The notes beneath the pieces are model-generated. The model saw only the letters and a list, made by a program, of their open reading frames with translations. It made no database searches and was not told where the DNA came from. Below are positions 47,444 through 56,612 of a stretch of DNA of 64,000 bases, in pieces (the first letter of the stretch is position 1; every line of letters starts with the position of its first letter). Location: contig JAGBNH010000090.1 of the NCBI GenBank assembly GCA_017634475.1, positions 1 through 64,000 of the forward strand, in the 5' to 3' direction. Position numbers and translations under genes: made by a program. The DNA comes from Eubacterium sp. GTDB lineage: Bacteria > Bacillota > Clostridia > Lachnospirales > Lachnospiraceae.

Positions 47444-48715
47444 ATGGCAGACGCATTCTACATCGGAATGGATTTATGCTCGGATTTCACGCAGCTGTCC
47501 TACTATAACGACATTACCCGTGAACCGGAATCCGTCAGCCAACTGAATAACAAGGACACGTATCTTATGCCGAACATCCTGTTCCACAGCACGGAAACAG
47601 GACACTGGTACGTGGGCGGGGAAGCCTCCGAGGCCCGGTTCAACGAAGAGGGGATCATCATCGACGCCATCTTCGAGAATCTCCAGTCCACGGCGGTGGT
47701 CACCATTGACGGAGAGGACTATTCCTACTCGGATCTCTTCGTGAAAATGGTGAAGCTGCATATCGATTCCTTCCTGTACCGGTATGAGGACGCCACCATA
47801 CGCAAGCTGGTGATCTCTCTGCCGGAATACGACGCAAGGATCTATCAGCTGCTCAGCGGACTCTGGAAGCTGATGGATGTACCGGAATCGGCCATCGAGA
47901 TCACAAGCCATCTGGACAGCGGACTGTTCTACATTTTCAATCAGGAACAGGGGCTGTGGATCAATTCCGTGGCGCTGTATGATTACAATGCGGACGGGCT
48001 GGATTATTACCGGATCGATACCTCCAGGAACAAGAAGCCGGAGATCATCACGGTGACCCATGAGGACTATTCCAGCCAGATGTCCATGGCAAAGTACGGA
48101 AATGATACCTATCAGATGGATGCGGATTTCGCCCGTATCGCCGAGTATGAGCTGAAGAAAGCCTACATTTCCTCGGTATACCTTACGGGGGTGGCGTTTA
48201 ACAGTAAGTGGATGAAGAAATCCACGGCCGTGCTCTGTCAGGGCCGGCGGGTGTTCGTGGGACAGAATATCTATACCAAGGGTGCCTGCTACCGGGCGGT
48301 GGGCGGAGATTACCGGGATTTCTATGACCGGTTCTTTATCGAGACCAAGGAAAATGTGCTGTTTGACGTGGGGCTTTCTCTGGATGACGGAGGAGAGAAG
48401 AATTCCTTCTATCCCATCGTCAGCGGCGGAAAACAGTGGTACAATATCCGGGGCAAGATCAATGTGATCCTGGATGATACGGATTCCATCACCCTGGTCT
48501 ACCGTAGCCGGCATACGGAGGCGGAGAAGCGGGAGGTGGTGAAGATCCATGGTATACCGAAGCGGCCCAACAAGACCACGAAGCTTTCGCTGGAGGTGGA
48601 ATTCGAGAATCCCACCGACGGCGCGGTGATCATCCGTGATCTGGGCTTCGGGAAGCTGTTTCCCACCACGAATAAGATCTACAGAAAGGAGTTTTCCATC
48701 AAATGGGACGAGTGA
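47444..48715 (+). CDS. DUF5716-like protein with a degenerate Hsp70/actin fold
   Basis: The protein has 423 aa. Motif order follows an Hsp70 nucleotide-binding domain: FYIGMDLCSDFTQLSYY (phosphate-1-like, Asp kept), VISLPEYDARIYQLLSGLWK then ITSHLDSGLFYIF (like VPAYF...[10 protein letters not shown]), ALYDYNADGLDYYRID where DLGGGTLDV should be (glycines lost), and VYLTGVAFNSKWMKKS then VFVGQNIYTKGAC (adenosine and DPDEAVAxGAA regions). A C-terminal beta-domain (about 310-423) resembles an Hsp70 substrate domain. ATP may bind but is unlikely to be hydrolysed normally (inference). The name DUF5716 is from memory. The next gene overlaps its end by 13 nt. GGGAG precedes the ATG. Confidence 0.75.
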   Translation: MADAFYIGMDLCSDFTQLSYYNDITREPESVSQLNNKDTYLMPNILFHSTETGHWYVGGEASEARFNEEGIIIDAIFENLQSTAVVTIDGEDYSYSDLFVKMVKLHIDSFLYRYEDATIRKLVISLPEYDARIYQLLSGLWKLMDVPESAIEITSHLDSGLFYIFNQEQGLWINSVALYDYNADGLDYYRIDTSRNKKPEIITVTHEDYSSQMSMAKYGNDTYQMDADFARIAEYELKKAYISSVYLTGVAFNSKWMKKSTAVLCQGRRVFVGQNIYTKGACYRAVGGDYRDFYDRFFIETKENVLFDVGLSLDDGGEKNSFYPIVSGGKQWYNIRGKINVILDDTDSITLVYRSRHTEAEKREVVKIHGIPKRPNKTTKLSLEVEFENPTDGAVIIRDLGFGKLFPTTNKIYRKEFSIKWDE

Positions 48716-49536
48716 TCATCTGCTCCTCGAAGAAAGCTGAAACTCCTTTTACCTTTCTGAATACCAAGGTGGAGATCTTCACCTATGAGGAGCTTTGCTT
48801 CTACATTTACAACAATACGGTATTGATCAGCAAGACCGCTCTTTCGGACAAGCTCTTTGACTGGATCCGGGATGAGCTGGATATGCCCCAGCTGGCGGAG
48901 CGGCTGACGGGGCTTTCCAATAAGACCTCCTTCGCGCAGGATCTTCTGGTGGAAATCCTGTCCGCCGGCGACTATTATACCCCGGAGGAGGTTAAGACCT
49001 ATGCCACGGCGTGGCAGAAATACCGGAAGCTTTCCGCCGTGCAGCGGGAGAAGCTGAAGGCGGACGGATATCTCGGATACCGCCGGTTCATCCGGGCCGC
49101 CATCATTTATGACGGGATCATCGAGCAGGAGGATGAGATCCAGGACAAGGTCTTCCTTGGAAATGTGTATCATAACCGGGCGGTGGCTGCGGCCAACAAT
49201 CTGGATACCGAGGACGCGAAGATGTATTTCCTGAAGGCCTTTGAGCTGAACGGAAATGAGGAGTCTCTGAAGGGATATTTCTTCATCATCGCCGCAACGG
49301 AGGATATCACCACCCTGCGCAGTGAGGTGCACAAGATGGGACTTCCGGAGGAGTACTTTGAGGATATCATGATGGAAATGGACGATTCCAGGGAGGATGT
49401 CCGGGAAATGACCATCTATACCATGCTTCAGCGGGCCATCTACAACCGGCTGAACAAGGATATGACCGATTATAACAAAAGGATGGATATCATCCTGGCG
49501 GATCTGAAGGACGAATTCAGAGACCAGATCGTGTGA
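48703..49536 (+). CDS. Third gene of the Hsp70-fold cluster, helical protein of unknown function
   Basis: The protein has 277 aa. The N-terminus (VIICSSKKAETPFTF, then EIFTYEELCFYIYNN) is a small alpha/beta part. From about 60 on it is helical, with one clear TPR-like pair (VFLGNVYHNRAVAAANN, then AKMYFLKAFELNG; about 146-185). There is no export signal. It starts 13 nt inside the DUF5716-like gene with GGAG 11 nt upstream, so expression is coupled. I recognise no named family. By position it is a partner of the Hsp70-like and giant proteins. The gap to valS is 89 nt, too short for a T-box. Confidence 0.7.
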   Translation: MGRVIICSSKKAETPFTFLNTKVEIFTYEELCFYIYNNTVLISKTALSDKLFDWIRDELDMPQLAERLTGLSNKTSFAQDLLVEILSAGDYYTPEEVKTYATAWQKYRKLSAVQREKLKADGYLGYRRFIRAAIIYDGIIEQEDEIQDKVFLGNVYHNRAVAAANNLDTEDAKMYFLKAFELNGNEESLKGYFFIIAATEDITTLRSEVHKMGLPEEYFEDIMMEMDDSREDVREMTIYTMLQRAIYNRLNKDMTDYNKRMDIILADLKDEFRDQIV

Positions 49537-49625
49537 CGGGAGTCCTGCCCTGATCTTAAGGGGCATACGAAGGTGCCCGGAACATAAGGATAGCGAGAAA
49601 TAAAAAGTGAGAGGAATAGATAACC

Positions 49626-52292
49626 ATGGCTAAGGAACTGGAAAAAAACTACAACCCGGAGGAGATCGAGGGAAGGCTTTATAAGAAATGGGAGGAGGCC
49701 GGATATTTCCATGCGGATCCGGACCGCTCCAGGAAGCCCTTTACCATCGTGATGCCGCCGCCGAATATCACCGGACAGCTGCATATGGGACATGCGCTGG
49801 ATAACACCATGCAGGACATTCTGATCCGGATGAAGCGTATGCAGGGCTACAATGCGCTGTGGCAGCCGGGAACGGATCATGCAGCTATTTCTACGGAGGT
49901 TAAGATCATCAACGCCCTCCGGGAGCAGGGCATCGAGAAGGCGGATCTGGGCCGGGAAGGCTTCCTGAAGAGAGCCTGGGAGTGGCGCGCGGAATACGGC
50001 GGACGGATCGTTCAGCAGCTGAAGCGTATGGGCTCCTCGGCGGACTGGCAGCGGGAGCGCTTCACCATGGATGAAGGAAACAACAAGGCGGTAGGTACCG
50101 TATTTAAGAAGCTGTACGACAAGGGTTGGATCTATAAGGGATCCCGTATCGTGAACTGGTGTCCGGTATGTAAGACCTCCATCTCCGACGCAGAGGTGCT
50201 GCATGAGGAGCAGGAGGGACATTTCTGGCACATCAACTATCCGGTGGCAGGTGAGCCGGGACGCTTCGTGGAGATCGCCACCACACGTCCGGAGACCCTG
50301 CTGGGAGATACGGCGGTAGCCGTAAATCCGGAGGATGAGCGGTATAAGGATATCGTGGGTAAGACGCTGGAGCTGCCTCTGACCGGACGGACCATTCCGG
50401 TGATCGCCGACAGCTATGTGGACAAGGAGTTCGGAACCGGTTGCGTGAAGATCACCCCGTCCCATGACCCCAACGACTTTGAGGTAGGTAAGCGGAACGG
50501 TCTGGAAGAGATCAACATCATGAACGATGACGCCACCATCAAGCTGGCCGGCAGCAAATATGACGGTATGGACCGTTACGAAGCAAGAAAGGTTATCGTT
50601 GAAGATCTGGAGAAACTGGGTCTTCTGGTGAAGGTGGTTCCCCATACCCATATGGTAGGAACCCATGACCGCTGCGGCACCACGGTTGAGCCCATGGTGA
50701 AGCCCCAGTGGTTCGTAAAAATGGCGGAAATGGCCAAGCCCGCAAGGGAAGCCGTAGAGAAGGGTGAGCTTCGTCTGGTTCCCGAGCGGATGAACAAGGT
50801 ATACTACAACTGGCTGGACAATATCCGTGACTGGTGTATCTCCCGTCAGCTCTGGTGGGGTCACCGGATCCCGGCCTGGTACTGCGACGAGTGCGGTGAG
50901 GTTACGGTGGTGAATCCCTCGGTGGACGGTGTTCCCTGCAAGTGTCCGAAGTGCGGCTCAGAGAAGCTGACTCAGGATCCGGATACCCTGGACACCTGGT
51001 TCTCCTCCGCCCTGTGGCCCTTCTCTACGGTAGGCTGGCCGGATACGGAGAGTGAGGATTACAAGTATTTCTTCCCCACGGACGTGCTGGTAACGGGTTA
51101 TGACATCATCTTCTTCTGGGTGATCCGTATGGTCTTCTCCTCCATCGAGCAGACCGGCAAGCTGCCCTTCCATACCGTGCTGTTCCACGGACTGGTGCGG
51201 GATGATCAGGGACGGAAGATGAGCAAGTCTCTGGGGAACGGTATCGATCCTCTGGAAGTCATCGATCAGTATGGTGCGGACGCCCTCCGTTTCACCCTGA
51301 TCACGGGAAATGCTCCCGGAAATGACATGCGCTTCTACTGGGAGAGAGTCATCGCCAACCGGAACTTTGCCAACAAGGTATGGAACGCATCCCGTTTCAT
51401 CATGATGAACATCGACAAGGTAGATCCTGCAGAGATCAGTGCCGTTACGCCGGATCAGCTGACCCTGGCGGACCGCTGGATCTTAAGCAAGTGCAACACC
51501 CTGGTGCAGGATGTGACCGAAAATATGGAGAAGTACGAGCTGGGTATCGCAGCCGATAAGATCTACAGCTTCCTCTGGGAGGAATTCTGCGACTGGTACA
51601 TCGAGATGGTGAAGCCGCGGCTCTGGAATGAGGAGGATACCTCCAAGGCAGCTGCGCTGTACACCCTGAAGACGGTGCTTTCCATGGGCCTTAAGCTGCT
51701 GCATCCCTACATGCCCTTCGTTACCGAGGAGATCTACTGTACCCTGACGGATGAGGAGACCATCATGACCTCGGCATGGCCGAAATATGATGAGAGCCTG
51801 TCCTTCCCGGAGGAGGAGAAGTCCGTGGATATCCTGCAGGAGGCCATCCGGGTGATCCGGAACGTCCGGGCGGAAATGAACGTGGCCCCCAATCGTAAGG
51901 CGCAGGTAGTGGTGGTTTCCGACCAGACCGATATCCGGGAGCTCTTCGAAGCAAACCGGACCTTCTTTGCACCTCTTGCCATGGCGGAATCCGTATCCGT
52001 ACAGGCAGACAAGAACGGCATCGCCGATGACGCCGTATCCGCAGTGATCCACAATGCGGTACTCTACATGCCCTTTGCCGATCTGGTGGATCTGGCCAAG
52101 GAGAAGGAGCGTCTCGAGAAGGAGAAGGAACGCCTGGAGAAGGAGATCGCCCGGGGTGAGGGAATGCTCTCCAACGAGCGTTTCATCAGCAAGGCTCCGG
52201 CTGCAAAGGTTGAGGAAGAACGGAACAAGCTGACTAAGTATAAAGAAACCTATGCACAGGTGCTTGAACGACTGAACAGTCTCTCTAATTAA
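49626..52292 (+). CDS. valS: Valyl-tRNA synthetase
   Basis: This 888-aa class Ia synthetase has the HIGH motif as HMGH (53-56) in PPPNITGQLHMGHA, the CP1 editing domain with TTRPETLLGDTAV, two CxxC pairs (CPVCK near 181 and CDECG/CPKCG near 421-443) and KMSKS (about 531-535). The anticodon-binding domain and the C-terminal coiled coil (LAKEKERLEKEKERLEKE) are complete. GAGAGGA lies upstream. No T-box leader was found, so regulation is not by the common Firmicute antitermination. Confidence 0.97.
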   Translation: MAKELEKNYNPEEIEGRLYKKWEEAGYFHADPDRSRKPFTIVMPPPNITGQLHMGHALDNTMQDILIRMKRMQGYNALWQPGTDHAAISTEVKIINALREQGIEKADLGREGFLKRAWEWRAEYGGRIVQQLKRMGSSADWQRERFTMDEGNNKAVGTVFKKLYDKGWIYKGSRIVNWCPVCKTSISDAEVLHEEQEGHFWHINYPVAGEPGRFVEIATTRPETLLGDTAVAVNPEDERYKDIVGKTLELPLTGRTIPVIADSYVDKEFGTGCVKITPSHDPNDFEVGKRNGLEEINIMNDDATIKLAGSKYDGMDRYEARKVIVEDLEKLGLLVKVVPHTHMVGTHDRCGTTVEPMVKPQWFVKMAEMAKPAREAVEKGELRLVPERMNKVYYNWLDNIRDWCISRQLWWGHRIPAWYCDECGEVTVVNPSVDGVPCKCPKCGSEKLTQDPDTLDTWFSSALWPFSTVGWPDTESEDYKYFFPTDVLVTGYDIIFFWVIRMVFSSIEQTGKLPFHTVLFHGLVRDDQGRKMSKSLGNGIDPLEVIDQYGADALRFTLITGNAPGNDMRFYWERVIANRNFANKVWNASRFIMMNIDKVDPAEISAVTPDQLTLADRWILSKCNTLVQDVTENMEKYELGIAADKIYSFLWEEFCDWYIEMVKPRLWNEEDTSKAAALYTLKTVLSMGLKLLHPYMPFVTEEIYCTLTDEETIMTSAWPKYDESLSFPEEEKSVDILQEAIRVIRNVRAEMNVAPNRKAQVVVVSDQTDIRELFEANRTFFAPLAMAESVSVQADKNGIADDAVSAVIHNAVLYMPFADLVDLAKEKERLEKEKERLEKEIARGEGMLSNERFISKAPAAKVEEERNKLTKYKETYAQVLERLNSLSN

Positions 52293-52321
52293 GATCGGGG
52301 CCCCTCGGTCGGGAGGAAGAT

Positions 52322-54376
52322 ATGGAAAGCGGCAAACGTTTGCGCAATAAAATTAAATATGTGATCATCGTGCCCATCATCCTGGCACTGATCCTTGTGG
52401 GGATCGTGGCCTTAAGCTTCGGCCTCGAGGCGAAGGAGACCTTCATCGCCCTGGGTATCGCAGCGGCCTATGTGGTGGTGGTCATCGTGGTCTACGTGAA
52501 GATGCTGCCCACCATCAGCGCGGCAGTCACCGATTATTCCCTGGAGCAGGGCAAGGTCCAGAAGGAAATGCTTCACGGCCTGGCTGTACCCTACGTCCTT
52601 CTGGATACGGACGGACGGGTGCTGTGGGCCAACGCCATGTTCTACAAAATGGTGGACATTAAGGAAAAGAAGAACATCCACGGCCGTATGGACAAATACA
52701 TCCCGGAGCTGGACTCCTCCTTATTCGAGGATCTTCCGGGGGAGACCAGTATGGAAGTGGAGTACAGGGATCACAAGTATAACGCCGTGATCCGCAGGAT
52801 GGATCTGTCCCGGGCATTTGACCGGGAGGATCAGGAAGAACGTAAGGATGATGACATCGTCATCGTTATGTATTTCTTTGATGTGACCAGAGAGCGGCTT
52901 CTGGAGAAGGAAAATGAGGACCAGAAGCTGATCGCAGGTCTGGCATATATCGACAACTATGACGAGGTCATGGACTCCATGGACGAGGTCCGGCATTCCA
53001 CCCTGACGGCTCTGGTGGACCGCAAGATCAACATGTATCTTGCCAACATCGACGCCATCGTAAAGCGGATGGAGAATGACAAATACCTCTTTGTATTTCC
53101 GCAGAAATATATGCAGATCCTCAGGAGCGACCGTTTCTCGCTGCTGGATGAGGTGAAGGCCATCAACGTGCGGAATGAGATCCCCATGACCATTTCCATC
53201 GGTATCGGTGCGGGAAGCAACAGCTTTCAGGAGTGCTTTGAGAACGCCAAGGTGGCCATCGGTCTGGCTCTGGGCCGGGGCGGCGATCAGGCAGCAGTGA
53301 AGTACGGGGATCAGGTATCCTATTTCGGCGGAAAGAGTACCGGAACCGAGAAGAATACCCGTGTCAAGGCGAGAGTGAAGGCCCAGGCCTTTGAAGAATT
53401 GCTGGAGAATAAGGAGAAGGTGCTGATCATGGCCCATAAGCGGCCGGATGCGGACGCCTTCGGTTCTGCAGTGGGGATCTGGCGGCTGGTGACCACCCTG
53501 AAGAAAAAGGCGTATATCGTTCTGAACGACGATATAGAAGCCATCCGTCCGGTGGTAAACAGCTTTAAGAATGTGGAGGGCTACGCGGATATGCTGGTCA
53601 GCGGCCAGCAGGCAGTGGGAATGGTGGACCAGACCACCATGCTTGTGGTCTGCGACGTGAACCGGCCCAGTATGACGGCCTGTGAGGAGCTGCTCACCAT
53701 GGTGAATACCGTGGTAGTCTTCGACCATCACCGTCAGTCCAACGAACCCATTGAGAATGCCACCCTTTCCTATATCGAGCCCTTTGCTTCTTCGGCCTGC
53801 GAGCTCATTACGGAAATGTTCCAGTACATTTCCATCAAGCCGAAGATCAAGCCGGTGGAAGCGGATGCCATGTACGCAGGTATCCTGATCGATACGGATA
53901 ATTACCAGAATAAAACGGGCGTCCGGACCTTTGAGGCCGCGTCCTATCTCAGAAAGGCGGGTGCGGATATCACCCGTGTAAGGAAGATGTTCCGGAGCAC
54001 CCTTACCTCCATGAAGGAGCGTGCCCAGGGCATCAGCAATGCAGAGCTTTATATGCGTGTCTTCGCCCTGTCCTACGTGGATCCGGATCCGGGATCCGGG
54101 GAAGCCCCCACCGTTCCGGCGGCTAAGGCGGCAAATGAACTTCTGAATGTAGAAAATGTAAAGGCTTCCTTTGTGGTCACCGAAGCGGATGACGGGATCC
54201 TCTATGTATCCGCCCGTTCCATCGGCGATGTAAATGTTCAGCTGGTAATGGAACGGTTTAACGGAGGCGGTCACGCCACCATCGCAGGCGCGCAGCTTAA
54301 GGGCAAGACCAAGGAAGAATTCTTCCGTGAGCTCCGTTCGGTGCTTCGGGAGATGAGTGAAGAAGGCAGTATATAA
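52322..54376 (+). CDS. gdpP: Cyclic-di-AMP phosphodiesterase GdpP
   Basis: The protein has 684 aa. Two N-terminal membrane helices (about 12-60) are followed by a PAS-like domain (about 80-190), a degenerate GGDEF domain (about 200-335; no GGDEF signature) and the DHH/DHHA1 phosphodiesterase. The DHH part shows MAHKRPDADAFGSAVG (about 369-384), VVCDVN and FDHHRQS (about 466-472); DHHA1 shows GGGHATIAGAQ (about 648-658). It degrades c-di-AMP, which controls potassium, osmotic and wall homeostasis. Order gdpP-rplI-dnaB is the classical one, but here a nested repeat separates gdpP from rplI. GGGAGGA precedes the ATG. Confidence 0.96.
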   Translation: MESGKRLRNKIKYVIIVPIILALILVGIVALSFGLEAKETFIALGIAAAYVVVVIVVYVKMLPTISAAVTDYSLEQGKVQKEMLHGLAVPYVLLDTDGRVLWANAMFYKMVDIKEKKNIHGRMDKYIPELDSSLFEDLPGETSMEVEYRDHKYNAVIRRMDLSRAFDREDQEERKDDDIVIVMYFFDVTRERLLEKENEDQKLIAGLAYIDNYDEVMDSMDEVRHSTLTALVDRKINMYLANIDAIVKRMENDKYLFVFPQKYMQILRSDRFSLLDEVKAINVRNEIPMTISIGIGAGSNSFQECFENAKVAIGLALGRGGDQAAVKYGDQVSYFGGKSTGTEKNTRVKARVKAQAFEELLENKEKVLIMAHKRPDADAFGSAVGIWRLVTTLKKKAYIVLNDDIEAIRPVVNSFKNVEGYADMLVSGQQAVGMVDQTTMLVVCDVNRPSMTACEELLTMVNTVVVFDHHRQSNEPIENATLSYIEPFASSACELITEMFQYISIKPKIKPVEADAMYAGILIDTDNYQNKTGVRTFEAASYLRKAGADITRVRKMFRSTLTSMKERAQGISNAELYMRVFALSYVDPDPGSGEAPTVPAAKAANELLNVENVKASFVVTEADDGILYVSARSIGDVNVQLVMERFNGGGHATIAGAQLKGKTKEEFFRELRSVLREMSEEGSI

Positions 54377-54381
54377 TGGAT

Positions 54382-54538
54382 TGTCATTCTGAGGATAATG
54401 CTTAGCCTTCCGGTGCCGTGCTCGCGGCAGCGTAGAGCATAGCTTGTCGCGGCAACACTCGCCATGGCGAGTGTGAACGGGACAAGCGTTAGCTGGAGTG
54501 CGGCCAGGGAAGGCGTTTGCAGCAAAGCGAAGAATCTT
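54382..54538. repeat. Nested-hairpin repeat between gdpP and rplI
   Basis: It begins TGTCATTCTGAGGA and closes with GCGAAGAATCTT. Inside is the CCTTCC...GGAAGG hairpin seen at 1-120, but its loop is itself split by a second hairpin with arms CTTGTC/GACAAG enclosing ACACTCGCC/GGCGAGTGT, flanked by the same ATAGC...GCGTTAGC borders. It occupies nearly all of the 185-nt gap in an otherwise tight operon. Confidence 0.75.
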
Positions 54539-54561
54539 GAAAAAATTTAAGGAGAAATAAC

Positions 54562-55014
54562 ATGAAGGTTATCTTACTTCAGGATGTAAAGACCCTTGGA
54601 AAGAAGGGCGATATTGTAGAAGTGAATCAGGGCTACGCACGGAATTTCGTGCTGCCCAAGAAGCTGGGTGTTGAAGCAACGCCCCAGAACCTGAACGATC
54701 TGAAGCTGAAGAACCAGAATGACGCCAAGGTTGCGGCAGAGCAGCTGGCTGAGGCAAAGGCACTGGCTGAGCGGCTGGAGAAGGCTTCGGTCACCGCATC
54801 CATCAAGGTGGGTGAGGGCGGAAGAGCCTTCGGTTCCATCTCCAGCAAGGAGATCGCCGATCTGGTGAAGAAGCAGCTGTCCCTTACCATTGACAAGAAG
54901 AAGATCGTGGTAAAGGAACCCATCAAGGGACTGGGTACCAGCAGAGTGACCGTGAAGCTCCATCCGGAGGTTTCCGCCGAGCTTACGGTAAATGTGGTGG
55001 AAGATAAGAAGTAG
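54562..55014 (+). CDS. rplI: 50S ribosomal protein bL9
   Basis: The protein has 150 aa. The N-terminal domain [21 protein letters not shown] and [12 protein letters not shown] is the bL9 signature. A long connecting helix (about 41-78, [12 protein letters not shown]...) joins it to the C-terminal rRNA-binding domain ([15 protein letters not shown], then [12 protein letters not shown]). AAGGAG precedes the ATG. dnaB begins within a few bases of its stop. Confidence 0.98.
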   Translation: MKVILLQDVKTLGKKGDIVEVNQGYARNFVLPKKLGVEATPQNLNDLKLKNQNDAKVAAEQLAEAKALAERLEKASVTASIKVGEGGRAFGSISSKEIADLVKKQLSLTIDKKKIVVKEPIKGLGTSRVTVKLHPEVSAELTVNVVEDKK

Positions 55015-55020
55015 GTGCAT

Positions 55021-56493
55021 ATGGCAGATCAGGAAAACAGACCGAATGAGGAAAACTTCATACCGGAATATGCATCGGATTATGATCCTGCCTTTGAAGA
55101 GGACTATGAGTACGATATGCCGGAACCGGAGGGATTTGTTCCGGATTATCCCGAGGCCGGGGCTGCAGTGTCCAGGCGGGTGCTACCGGCTGACCGAAAT
55201 GCCGAGCGCAGCGTTATCGCCTCCATGATGATGGATCCGGACGCCATAACCGACGTCAGCGGTATCCTGACGAAGGAGGATTTCTTTGACCGGCAGTATG
55301 CGGTGATGTTTGAGGCCATCGTCTCCCTGCATGATGAAGGGCGTTCCGTGGATGATATCATCCTGGCGGAACGGCTTCGTTCCATGGGCGCACCGGAGAT
55401 CCTGTACCAGAACAGCTTCCTGGGAGAACTGCTTGCCAGTACCCAGACCTCGGTTTACGCCGTGGAATATGCCAGGATCATCAAGGAGAAATCCCTCCTT
55501 CGGGAAATGATCCGCGTGACGGACGACATTTCCAGGAAATGCTATGATGCTCAGGGCCCTGCGGGGGCGATCCTGGAAAATGCGGAAGAGGATGTGTTTC
55601 GGCTGGTACAGAAGAAGAACGGCAGCAAGGACATCACTCCCATGGATAAGATCGTGGTGGACGTCATCGGGGAGATCGAGAAGGCAGCCAGGAACGACGG
55701 ACGGATCAACGGTATTTCCACCGGCTTCATCGATATCGACCGGAAGCTTACGGGACTCCATGGAGGAGAGCTGATCCTGGTGGGAGCGCGTCCTTCCATG
55801 GGAAAGACTGCTTTCGTGCTGAATATCGCCCTGCATGTATTGAAATATGAGGAGGTTCCCACGGCGATCTTCTCCCTGGAGATGAGCAAGGAATCCCTGG
55901 TGACCCGTCTCCTGGCCATGGACGCCAAGGTGGATGCCCAGAATATCCGAACCGGCCAGCTGTCCGAGAAGGAATGGGACAGTCTGATCGAGAGCACGGA
56001 AACCATTTCCAGAGTACCACTGTTCATTGATGATAATTCCAATATCACCGTCTCCGAGCTACGTTCCAAATGCAGGAAGCTGAAGCAGACAGAGAATATC
56101 GGACTGATCATCGTAGACTATCTGCAGCTGATGAACGATTCCGGTCAGAGAAGAGAATCAAGGCAGCAGTTTATCAGTGATGTATCCCGTGCGTTCAAGG
56201 GTATCGCCAGAGAGCTGAATGTGCCCTTTATCGCCCTGGCGCAGCTGAACCGTGCGGTGGATTCCCGGCCGGATCATAAGCCGGTGCTGGCAGATCTTCG
56301 TGAGTCCGGTTCCATCGAGCAGGACGCGGATGTGGTAATGTTCATTTATCGTGATGATTACTACAACAAGGAGGATTCCAAGAAGCCGGGCGTGGCGGAT
56401 ATCAATATCGCCAAACAGCGTAACGGCTCCGTGGGACCGGTGGAGCTTTTGTGGCAGGCACAGTATACGAAGTTCCAGAATATGGAGAAATAA
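55021..56493 (+). CDS. dnaB: Replicative DNA helicase DnaB with acidic N-terminal extension
   Basis: The protein has 490 aa. The first 55 residues are acidic and Pro/Tyr-rich (DYDPAFEEDYEYDMPEPEG), an extension absent from standard DnaB. The primase-binding N-domain starts at DRNAERSVIASMMMDP, then the linker and RecA core: Walker A RPSMGKTAF (about 256-264), ATIFSLEMS-like AIFSLEMSKE, DYLQLM (Walker B) and the end DINIAKQRNG. It is the ring helicase that opens the fork. ATG 55021 has AGG 5 nt upstream; GTG 55015 is an alternative. The last 31 nt form the first unit of a tandem repeat that continues past the stop. Confidence 0.96.
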   Translation: MADQENRPNEENFIPEYASDYDPAFEEDYEYDMPEPEGFVPDYPEAGAAVSRRVLPADRNAERSVIASMMMDPDAITDVSGILTKEDFFDRQYAVMFEAIVSLHDEGRSVDDIILAERLRSMGAPEILYQNSFLGELLASTQTSVYAVEYARIIKEKSLLREMIRVTDDISRKCYDAQGPAGAILENAEEDVFRLVQKKNGSKDITPMDKIVVDVIGEIEKAARNDGRINGISTGFIDIDRKLTGLHGGELILVGARPSMGKTAFVLNIALHVLKYEEVPTAIFSLEMSKESLVTRLLAMDAKVDAQNIRTGQLSEKEWDSLIESTETISRVPLFIDDNSNITVSELRSKCRKLKQTENIGLIIVDYLQLMNDSGQRRESRQQFISDVSRAFKGIARELNVPFIALAQLNRAVDSRPDHKPVLADLRESGSIEQDADVVMFIYRDDYYNKEDSKKPGVADINIAKQRNGSVGPVELLWQAQYTKFQNMEK

Positions 56494-56598
56494 AGAGGTA
56501 TACGAAATTCCGGAACATGGAGAAATAAAAGGTATATGTAATTCCGGAACATGGAGAAATAAAAGGTATACGAAATTCCGGAACATGGAAGAGTAAGG
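56463..56598 (+). repeat. Four tandem ~34-bp copies of the dnaB 3' end
   Basis: Units start at 56463, 56498, 56532 and 56566 (periods 35, 34, 34). The consensus includes GTATACGAAATTCCGGAACATGG and GAGAAATAAA. Unit 1 is the genuine dnaB end (KFQNMEK and stop); units 2-4 lie downstream and keep the same coding-like sequence with stop. There are no spacers between units, so it is not a CRISPR array. Confidence 0.85.
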
Positions 56599-56612
56599 CG
56601 GAAGAAAAACAG

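Noticed and set aside
49537..49625. T-box leader for valS
   Set aside because: The gap is only 89 nt, with no specifier stem, T-box sequence or terminator.
56463..56598. CRISPR array suggested by regular 34-bp repeats next to a CARF nuclease
   Set aside because: Units abut each other without variable spacers and derive from the dnaB coding end.
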